A DNA stretch of 6,676 nucleotides from JASSUD01 sp031963225. GTDB taxonomy: Bacteria; Pseudomonadota; Gammaproteobacteria; Burkholderiales; Burkholderiaceae. Where the stretch lies: positions 1-6,676 of the forward strand of contig JASSUD010000094.1 in NCBI GenBank assembly GCA_031963225.1. The letters are read 5' to 3'. The notes under the pieces were generated by a model, which was not told where the DNA came from, ran no database searches, and saw nothing but the letters and a program-made list of their open reading frames with translations. Positions 1-5,061 of this stretch are shown piece after piece; the stretch's first letter is position 1, and each line of letters begins with the position of its first letter. Both the position numbers and the translations under genes were made by a program.

Positions 1-1419
1 GTTCAGCCTAGCCATAAAGTCATTGGCCATACTGACGGGATTCGTAGCGTGGTGTACTCGCCGGACGGTGAGCAGATAGCATCGGCAAGTCAAGATAAGA
101 CGGTGCGACTGTGGAATGCAGACTCAGGAGCGCTTACCGCCACTTTAAAAAGCCATACTAACGTGGTTTGGCGCGTGGTGTATTCGCCGAACGGTCAGCA
201 GATCGCATCGGGGAGTGGGGATAATACGGTGCAGCTGTGGGACGCGCAAACCGGGGCCTTCGCACACATCTTACAAGGGCATACCTCCCGTGTTTATAGC
301 GTAGTGTATTCGCCCAGCGGCCAGCAGATCGCATCGGGCAGTGGGGACAATACGGTGCGGCTGTGGGACGCGCAAACAGGGGCCCTCGCGCACATCTTAC
401 GAGGGCATACCGACACTGTTGCTAGCGTGGTGTATTCACCCAGCGGCGAGCAGATCGCCTCTGCTAGTCACGACAATACGGTGCGGCTGTGGGATGCACA
501 AACCGGAGCCCTCACGCACACCTTACAAGGGCATACCTATTGGGTTGGTAGCGTGGTGTATTCGCCCAGCGGCCAACAGATCGCCTCGCGCAGTTGGGAC
601 AAGACGGTGCGGCTGTGGGACGCGCAAACCGGGATCTGCGCGCGCACTTTAAAAGGGCATTCAGCGCCTGTTTATAGCATGGTGTATTCATCCAGCGGCC
701 AGCAGATTGCCTCTGCTAGTCACGACAAGACGGTGCGGCTGTGGGACGCGCAAACCGGGGCCCTCGCGCACACCTTACAAGGGCATACCTTCTCTGTTAA
801 TAGCGTGGTGTATTCGCCCAGCGGCCAGCAAATCGCCTCGGCCAGTATGGACAATACGGTGCGGCTGTGGGACGCGCAAACCGGAGCCCTCGCGCACACC
901 TTACAAGGGCATACCTATTGGGTTCATAGCGTGGCGTATTCGCCCAGCGGCCAGCAGATCGCCTCGGGCAGTTTTGACGGTACGGTGCGGCTGTGGGACG
1001 CGCAAACCGGGGCCCTCGCGCACACCTTACAAGGACATACCAACATAGTTTGGAGCGTGGTGTATTTGCCCAGCGGCCAGCAGATCGCGTCAGGGGGTGC
1101 GGGTGATACAGTACGGCTGTGGGATGCGGCGTCAGGGCAGTGTGTGGCGGTAATTCGAGATTTCAATGGACCTGTCACCAGTTTTGCCTGGAAGGTTACT
1201 CCCAACGGCCAGTATTTAGTGGCTGCAGATACATCGGTTCGTGTATGGCAAGTGATAGAAGCAGAAGGTGGCTGTCAGGTGCGCTTGTGCTGGAGTTCAA
1301 CACATGGTGCCCTTAACGTGACAGATGCCTCTATTTGGGAAGTGCAAGGCTTAAGCCCGCTCAATACACGACTCTTGGAGCAACGCGGGACAGTGGGCAG
1401 GCCCTTTCATATAGCATGA
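1..1419 (+). CDS. WD40 beta-propeller repeat protein, 5' end outside window
   Basis: The frame is open from base 1 to the TGA at 1417-1419 (472 visible residues), and a WD repeat is already under way at base 25, so the true start lies upstream; the GTG at 49 is only an internal codon. Nine complete 42-residue blades follow one another. Each has a GHT start, a YSPSGQQIAS core and a D-x-TVRLWDAQTG end. They are followed by a degenerate tenth blade and a tail of about 55 residues ending RGTVGRPFHIA. Variation between blades is concentrated around the GH-T-xx-V-x-S turn and the S-xx-D site. WD40 propellers are binding platforms. Arrays this uniform are typical of the C-terminal sensor half of STAND/NLR-like NTPases (HET-D/HET-E type), so a NACHT/NB-ARC domain may lie off-window; that part is inference. 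The gene is convergent with the portal remnant, and its GC-rich codon use contrasts with the right half. Confidence 0.93.
   Translation, partial: VQPSHKVIGHTDGIRSVVYSPDGEQIASASQDKTVRLWNADSGALTATLKSHTNVVWRVVYSPNGQQIASGSGDNTVQLWDAQTGAFAHILQGHTSRVYSVVYSPSGQQIASGSGDNTVRLWDAQTGALAHILRGHTDTVASVVYSPSGEQIASASHDNTVRLWDAQTGALTHTLQGHTYWVGSVVYSPSGQQIASRSWDKTVRLWDAQTGICARTLKGHSAPVYSMVYSSSGQQIASASHDKTVRLWDAQTGALAHTLQGHTFSVNSVVYSPSGQQIASASMDNTVRLWDAQTGALAHTLQGHTYWVHSVAYSPSGQQIASGSFDGTVRLWDAQTGALAHTLQGHTNIVWSVVYLPSGQQIASGGAGDTVRLWDAASGQCVAVIRDFNGPVTSFAWKVTPNGQYLVAADTSVRVWQVIEAEGGCQVRLCWSSTHGALNVTDASIWEVQGLSPLNTRLLEQRGTVGRPFHIA
25..1158 (+). repeat. Tandem 126-bp repeats encoding WD40 blades
   Basis: Nine direct repeats of exactly 126 bp start at 25, 151, 277, 403, 529, 655, 781, 907 and 1033. 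They are nearly identical at DNA level, including at synonymous positions (for example the recurring ctgtgggacgcgcaaacc segment), especially from the third to the eighth copy. The first and last copies are more diverged. This pattern indicates recent duplication or gene conversion within the array, and such arrays commonly change copy number. Confidence 0.93.
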
Positions 1420-1466
1420 TGGAATAAAAAAGAGATCAGCCCGTTTTTTTGAGTGAGGGATAGCCA

Positions 1467-2155
1467 TTAAGAAAGGGGCCGTGTTTCAAACCTAAAAACC
1501 TCCTCTCCCAGTGTGTCGTTCAAATACTTCAACCGCGCTTGGAGAGGGTGGATCTCCAATTCAAAAAAAGTGTTTCTCGCTTTCTCTACATCGCCAAACC
1601 CTCCTGCATTGCTCGGCACAATACCGAGCAGCTGTGGGGGTACACGATGTGCGGCCAATAAATCATCCCGCGTGATATTTTTAATATTGAAGAATTCATC
1701 GCGTGCATGCACTTCAGATACCGGAATCAATTGAATCCCGTCTTTCTTGCCATTCGGCGGATACATAAACAGGTTTCTAAAGTTGCCGGGGCCTTTGCTC
1801 TCTTTGAGGGCTTGCCGCAGTGCATCGATATCCGCTTCTTGTTGCGCACGATCCATCATATACAAAATAAAACCGGCATGGCTGACGTTTCCTAAGAAAC
1901 TCCCCCACCTTCAACGCTCGCAAAGTTTCTGTGATTCGGGTAGAGGTGCGCCTCTTCGGAGGTTTCGTAATATTTGCGCCGAAACAGGGTGGCCGATTCG
2001 TTGAGCCAGGCGGAATGCAGCGCACCGAGATATTGGGGTAAGCCATATAGTTCCTGATTGATATCGGGCTCCATCACTTGTATGACGATGTTTTTTTCAA
2101 AGGAATGGACTTCAGCGCCGTTTACAAAGTACCAGCTCTGCATATCTCGCCCTCA
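1467..2155 (-). pseudogene. P2-type phage portal protein (gpQ family), truncated and frameshifted
   Basis: This is the C-terminal part of a P2-like portal protein, the dodecameric ring at the capsid vertex through which DNA is packaged. Reading leftward from about 2155, one frame gives FVNGAEVHSF, then MEPDINQELYGLPQYL, then NESATLFRRKYY (ending at 1967). A second frame resumes at about 1892 with GNVSHAGFILYMMD and continues through GPGNFRNLFMY, FFNIKNITRDDLLAAHRVPP and GGFGDVEKA to the stop at 1467-1469. These are hallmark gpQ motifs in the expected order. The N-terminal portion is absent: a TGA lies in frame just upstream, at about 2153-2155, and no portal sequence is recognised beyond it. 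A 74-nt insert at 1893-1966 breaks the frame and brings a TAG. The TTG at 1863-1865 and the ATG at 2141-2143 are therefore not real starts. The gene cannot make a functional portal, and no neighbouring capsid or terminase gene is visible. Confidence 0.9.
1893..1966. repeat. Small palindromic insert interrupting the portal gene
   Basis: In intact P2 portals the RRKYY motif is followed directly by x-N-x-SHAGF. Here 74 extra bases separate the two. The insert has near-terminal inverted arms (GAAACTCC at 1896-1903 against GGAGGTTTC at 1958-1966, with one bulged base) and an internal perfect hairpin AGAGG-tgcg-CCTCT at 1942-1955. A second AGTTTC (1924-1929) can also pair with the left arm. Size and symmetry suit a REP/MITE-like or palindromic interspersed element. 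Because 74 is not a multiple of three, it shifts the frame. The exact edges are inferred from the expected portal sequence, not from a visible target duplication. Confidence 0.55.
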
Positions 2156-2189
2156 CCAAGAATAGTTCTCCCTTGTATTGCTCTTCTCA

Positions 2190-2212
2190 AGAGCGCAAAA
2201 GCGCTTTTTATC
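2190..2212 (+). terminator. Rho-independent terminator-like hairpin
   Basis: AGCGC-aaaa-GCGCT (2192-2205) forms a perfect five-pair, GC-rich stem with an AAAA loop, extendable by A-T and G-T pairs. It is followed on the + strand by a T-rich run (ttttatcttt). On the minus strand no T tract follows, so it would act on rightward transcription. No rightward gene ends just before it, so it may be a leftover of lost DNA or may insulate the segment to the right. Confidence 0.5.
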
Positions 2213-2314
2213 TTTGTGCATCAATCCGCCGCACAACCCCTCGATTTTTAAACACCTCTATACGCTAAACCATTTGTAATATGGGCTTTTCAGCGATATT
2301 TCCATGCATAAAAA

Positions 2315-2367
2315 TTGCGCATTCTGAAAAGAGCGCAGGTGTGGGGGTTGCGCTTTCAGAATGGCAA
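2315..2367. repeat. 53-nt bulged inverted repeat / stem-loop
   Basis: The left-arm segments TTGC (2315-2318), ATTCTGAA (2321-2328) and AGCGCA (2332-2337) pair with TGCGCT (2349-2354), TTCAGAAT (2355-2362) and GCAA (2364-2367). The internal bulges are small and the 11-nt loop is G-rich. Eighteen pairs in an intergenic region suggest a folded RNA or a miniature inverted-repeat element. No T tract follows, so it does not look like a terminator. Confidence 0.5.
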
Positions 2368-2490
2368 TGCAGACGTATGACACAAGCAAACTGCATCCAG
2401 CTCAGACAATTAGAGCATCTTCATCGCAATTAAAATTTATACTAATATGGTAATGTATATCCTTTAAAGTTGATGATAGAGGTGTCGGAG

Positions 2491-2613
2491 ATGAGCACGA
2501 AGAGCTATTCATCAGATTTAAGAGAGCGTGTAGTGAGGTCAATCGAATGGGGGATGTCAGCTCGCAAGTCCGCGCAGTATTGGCTTAAGAAAAACTTATT
2601 ATGGAGGGCTTAG
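2491..2613 (+). pseudogene. IS630-family transposase, N-terminal fragment
   Basis: The ATG at 2491 opens a 40-residue frame beginning MSTKSYSSDLRERVV, then S-x-EWGMSARKSA. This matches the N-terminal helix-turn-helix region of IS630/Tc1-mariner-type transposases (the usual pattern is YS-x-DLRERVV...G-x-S...AA). Homology stops after about residue 29, where the second recognition helix (F-x-VS-x-S-x-V) should begin, and the frame ends at TAG 2611-2613. No DDE catalytic domain is present, so this is a relic. A plausible ribosome site, GAGGTG (2479-2484), precedes the ATG. The frame is the same as that of the next gene, separated from its GTG by the stop codon only. Confidence 0.75.
2603..2608 (+). 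promoter_or_regulatory. Ribosome binding site for the SAHH-like gene
   Basis: GGAGGG lies five bases before the GTG at 2614 and inside the last codons of the transposase stub. It is the main reason for accepting this GTG as the start: the preceding in-frame codon is TAG and the next in-frame Met is about 80 codons downstream. The arrangement would allow translational coupling to the stub. Confidence 0.7.
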
Positions 2614-3849
2614 GTGAATATTTCAGACTTTACAGCATGTTTTTCCCAGTATGGGATTACTACAGATTCATTAAAGGTAGCTAAGGCTTCACTTAACTTA
2701 ATTCCAGAATCAGATCATGGAGTTGATATAAATTCCAAACTAAAAAAAGTCTTTTCAAAAAGACGAGGCACTGCTCAACACCTCTTATCCAGAATTGAGA
2801 GTAATTCTAAATATCAGACACCAGAATTGCAAGCAAGCAAAATAAATAGGTGGATGAAAAAGCATGTTGACAATGATTGGAAAATTCCGGAAACATTACA
2901 TTCCAAGAATCCAGCACGAATTCAATGTCGGGACGATAAAAAAGTTAACTATTTTTTTTCGCACATTATTAATTCATTCGTGCAACTTCCGGGCGACCAA
3001 GTTGCTGACAAGCGTATTTGTCCAAATCTTGAATTTGTGGTGGTAAGCCATGTACTACCTACCTTGCCACCTTTCCTACAATCATTGAATAAAATAGGAA
3101 CTATTGCAGCGGTAATCCCAAAGTCATCATACAAAGACAGGGATACTATGCATTCAATAAAAAGCATATACGATATCAAAGCAGTAGATAAAGCCGCATT
3201 AAGTGATGGCTTATGGCTAGAGGCTATATTAAAAGATATGGCTGAAAGAGGCAAGAAATGCATCATTGTTGATATTGGAGGCTATTTTGCTCCAGGGTTA
3301 AAGCGAGCACTATCAAGCGAAGAATGTAAAACTACATTAATTGGAATCGTTGAAGACACTGAAAATGGGCACCAGAAGTACGAGAAATTAATATCAAAAG
3401 ATGGTTTGCCTATACCTCTTATGTCGGTAGCCAGAATCGAACTAAAAAAAACAGAAGATTTTAATGTTGGGAAGTCAATAGTGCGTGCTGCCGACACTAT
3501 TTTAAGGGAAGAGGTCAATACGATTCTTGAACGTATTGGAACGGTTGGCGTTATAGGATTTGGAAAAATTGGAAGTAGTATAGCAAGTCACCTTCGAGAT
3601 ATGGGTCTCAAAGTAATAGTTTATGATCATGATCCAATAGCAAGTTTTAAAGCCATGTCAGTTGGATTTATTTCTGCTGCAAAAAAAGAAACTATCTTAA
3701 AAGACTCTGAAATGATTTTTTGTGCAACGGGAAATGAGAGTCTTGGGCCTAAAGATTATCCGATGATGAAAGATGGCGTTTATATTGCGTCATGCACTTC
3801 TGCTGATGATGAACTTAACTTAAATAGACTGATTAGAAAAAAAAAGTAG
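2614..3849 (+). CDS. S-adenosylhomocysteine hydrolase-like NAD-binding protein (N-terminal part of a split gene)
   Basis: The 411-residue product starts at a GTG. Residues 1-110 are a lysine-rich region I do not recognise. Residues 138-300 resemble the substrate-binding part of adenosylhomocysteinase: VVVSHVLPTLPPFL (142-155), AVIPKSS (166-172), DIGGYFAP (220-227), EDTENGHQKYE (247-257, in the place of the family's EETTTG) and KTEDFN (279-284, in the place of KFDN). A Rossmann fold follows, with VGVIGFGKIG (311-320) and an acidic residue after the second strand (D338, within VIVYDHD), which suggests NAD. CATG (370-373) also fits the family. SAHH reversibly splits S-adenosylhomocysteine to adenosine and homocysteine, but this is a divergent homologue and its substrate is unknown. 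The frame ends at TAG 3847-3849 right after an A9 run, and the missing C-terminal SAHH-like end is encoded in the next frame. The gene is AT-rich. Confidence 0.8.
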   Translation: MNISDFTACFSQYGITTDSLKVAKASLNLIPESDHGVDINSKLKKVFSKRRGTAQHLLSRIESNSKYQTPELQASKINRWMKKHVDNDWKIPETLHSKNPARIQCRDDKKVNYFFSHIINSFVQLPGDQVADKRICPNLEFVVVSHVLPTLPPFLQSLNKIGTIAAVIPKSSYKDRDTMHSIKSIYDIKAVDKAALSDGLWLEAILKDMAERGKKCIIVDIGGYFAPGLKRALSSEECKTTLIGIVEDTENGHQKYEKLISKDGLPIPLMSVARIELKKTEDFNVGKSIVRAADTILREEVNTILERIGTVGVIGFGKIGSSIASHLRDMGLKVIVYDHDPIASFKAMSVGFISAAKKETILKDSEMIFCATGNESLGPKDYPMMKDGVYIASCTSADDELNLNRLIRKKK

Positions 3850-4861
3850 TGGCCGAATAACTGTAATGGCACCTTTAAAAGGCAAAAATACTATACATTT
3901 GCTTTGTGATGGAAACGCTGTAAATTTTGCATATAAAGGAGTGAATGGGCCTTTCGTATACTCCGTGCAAGGAGCCTTATTAGGTGCCGTAATAAAAATT
4001 GCTCAATCAAACCATTCTTTAAGTCTAGACAAAATTAATGAACTATCAATGAAAAATCAAAGACTTATTGCTGAATTTTGGATACATACGTTTTCAACAA
4101 ATAAAAAATCAGAGGATGATGTAGAGGAGTCTTTGGAAAAGACGGATCCACCTTCAAGAAGTTTCTTTCTAAAGAAAATAGAAGAAGATAGCCGGTTAAA
4201 ATTTCTGTCAAATAAGATTATTGAACAAGGTATAACCGACCCCGCGCATGATATGGAGCACCTTCTTCGGGTAGCACGCTGGACCAGCTACATTATGCAT
4301 AAGGAAAATAACGGAAATAACGAACAAACATTGCCTTTGTCAATTGCCGCAGCGTTGATGCATGATTATATTAATCTTCCTAAAAATCATCCAGAACGAG
4401 CGCTGGCCAGCCAGATTACAGCCGAAGCAGCGCATCAGTTATTCTTAGAAGCAGGCTTTTCCAAAGAAGATGCAACTGAAATGGCAACGGCGATCAGAAC
4501 TCATAGCTATAGCAGAGGGGAAATACCTTCGACAATGCTTGGGAAAGCCTTACAAGACGCAGACAGACTCGATGCACTTGGCACATTAGGAATATTCCGC
4601 TGCATTTCGATTTCCACTCAAATGGGAAGCAAGCTGTTTGATGCCGCAGATCCATGGTCTACAGATCGCGAATATGATGACAAAAAGTTTGCGGTTGACC
4701 ATTTCTTCACAAAATTATTGAAGTTGCCTGAAAGAATGAATACGGAAGCTGCAAAAATCGAAGCAAATCGTCGGGCAAATAATATGATAGGTTTTTTAAA
4801 ACAATTGAGTAAAGAAATTGGTGTTGATTTTCCAAGCTTTGCAGAAGAAATATTGAAATAA
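3833..4861 (+). CDS. C-terminal part of the split gene: SAHH-like end plus HD-domain phosphohydrolase
   Basis: The frame is open from 3833; the first ATG, at 3866, has no ribosome site, so this is more likely the continuation of the preceding gene than a separate start. Numbering from that ATG, residues 1-45 (IHLLCDGNAVNF, GPFVYSVQGALLGAVIKIA) complete the SAHH-like domain. After a charged linker (about 75-115) comes an HD domain: DPAHDMEHLLRVA (H128, H132), ALMHDYI (H166, D167), IRTHSYS (H213) and LQDADRLDALGTLGIFR (D231, D233). The order and the QDADRLDALG motif are those of the YedJ-like HD hydrolases, which use metal ions to hydrolyse phosphate esters or anhydrides, usually of nucleotides. 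All metal ligands appear intact despite the frame break, which argues against old decay. The substrate is unknown. If the A9 shift is not rescued, this part is untranslated and the locus is a pseudogene. Confidence 0.78.
   Translation, partial: LEKKSSGRITVMAPLKGKNTIHLLCDGNAVNFAYKGVNGPFVYSVQGALLGAVIKIAQSNHSLSLDKINELSMKNQRLIAEFWIHTFSTNKKSEDDVEESLEKTDPPSRSFFLKKIEEDSRLKFLSNKIIEQGITDPAHDMEHLLRVARWTSYIMHKENNGNNEQTLPLSIAAALMHDYINLPKNHPERALASQITAEAAHQLFLEAGFSKEDATEMATAIRTHSYSRGEIPSTMLGKALQDADRLDALGTLGIFRCISISTQMGSKLFDAADPWSTDREYDDKKFAVDHFFTKLLKLPERMNTEAAKIEANRRANNMIGFLKQLSKEIGVDFPSFAEEILK
3837..3845 (+). other. A9 homopolymer at the frame break
   Basis: Nine consecutive A's sit where the upstream frame (R-K-K-K-stop) and the downstream frame (E-K-K-S-S-G-R-I-T-V-M) meet. 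With eight A's, or one base skipped, the protein would read R-K-K-S-S-G-R-I-T-V-M and continue without a stop to 4861, giving 748 residues. This may be an inactivating indel, a transcriptional slippage site as in AT-rich endosymbiont genomes, or a sequencing error. Confidence 0.75.
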
Positions 4862-4944
4862 GGGGCCGCCTTTTCATATGGTCTTCTTGGACTAGAAGTA
4901 AAATGTTTTTATACACTATCAGGATTATTTAAAAATTTTACTTT

Positions 4945-4950
4945 TATAAT
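4945..4950 (+). promoter_or_regulatory. Possible -10 element for the F-box-like gene
   Basis: There is a consensus TATAAT in the AT-rich leader, 112 bases before the ATG at 5062. I see no good -35 box at 16-18 bases upstream, and in DNA this AT-rich such hexamers arise by chance, so confidence is low. Confidence 0.25.
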
Positions 4951-4970
4951 AAATCTTTATTTCAATATAA

Positions 4971-4988
4971 TTGAATGTGTACATTCAA
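4971..4988. promoter_or_regulatory. Perfect dyad, possible operator
   Basis: TTGAATGT-gt-ACATTCAA has eight-base arms with a two-base centre, a geometry typical of dimeric repressor sites rather than of RNA hairpins, which need a larger loop. It lies 74 bases before the F-box-like gene and downstream of the possible -10 element, where a bound protein could block transcription. The regulator is unknown. Confidence 0.35.
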
Positions 4989-5046
4989 GATACGGTAGAA
5001 ATTATATTTTTTCGACTTTTTTATAAAGAAAATGTATTTTTTCTAT

Positions 5047-5052
5047 AAGGAG
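5047..5052 (+). promoter_or_regulatory. Ribosome binding site for the F-box-like gene
   Basis: AAGGAG lies nine bases before the ATG at 5062, a strong bacterial Shine-Dalgarno sequence. It supports this start and shows that an F-box-like protein is set up for bacterial translation. Confidence 0.75.
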
Positions 5053-5061
5053 TAAAAGAAT

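Larger units (their letters stand above)
2144..2490. other. Gene-free interval between phage and IS remnants
   Basis: I see no convincing coding region on either strand in these bases. They hold a terminator-like hairpin (2190-2212), a large bulged stem-loop (2315-2367), and an AT-rich stretch (about 2425-2470) that probably includes the left end of the IS630-type remnant. The composition shift from the GC-rich left third to the AT-rich right part occurs here. Confidence 0.6.

Noticed and set aside
341..1048. Open frames on the + strand inside the WD40 gene (Cys/Gly/Arg-rich, repetitive)
   Set aside because: They are the alternative-frame reading of the 126-bp repeats; the repetitive 'RCGCGTRKPGPSRTPYKG' pattern simply mirrors the WD40 frame.
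25..1158. CRISPR-like array of regular repeats
   Set aside because: The 126-bp repeats are contiguous and coding (WD40 blades), with no unique spacers between short repeats.
1420..1466. Terminator between the convergent WD40 and portal genes
   Set aside because: A T7 run is present, but only an A/T-rich pairing (A6 with T7) can form, with no GC-rich stem, so I do not call a terminator.
1747..2004. Plus-strand frames across the portal remnant
   Set aside because: They are antisense to recognisable portal sequence and have no ribosome site or domain.
1777..2046. Minus-strand frame overlapping both portal pieces
   Set aside because: Its translation shows no portal or other motif; the portal motifs lie in the two other minus-strand frames on either side of the insert.
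3866..3868. ATG as an independent start of the HD-domain gene
   Set aside because: No Shine-Dalgarno sequence precedes it, and the residues upstream in the same frame continue the SAHH-like domain, so it is better read as an internal Met of a frameshifted gene.
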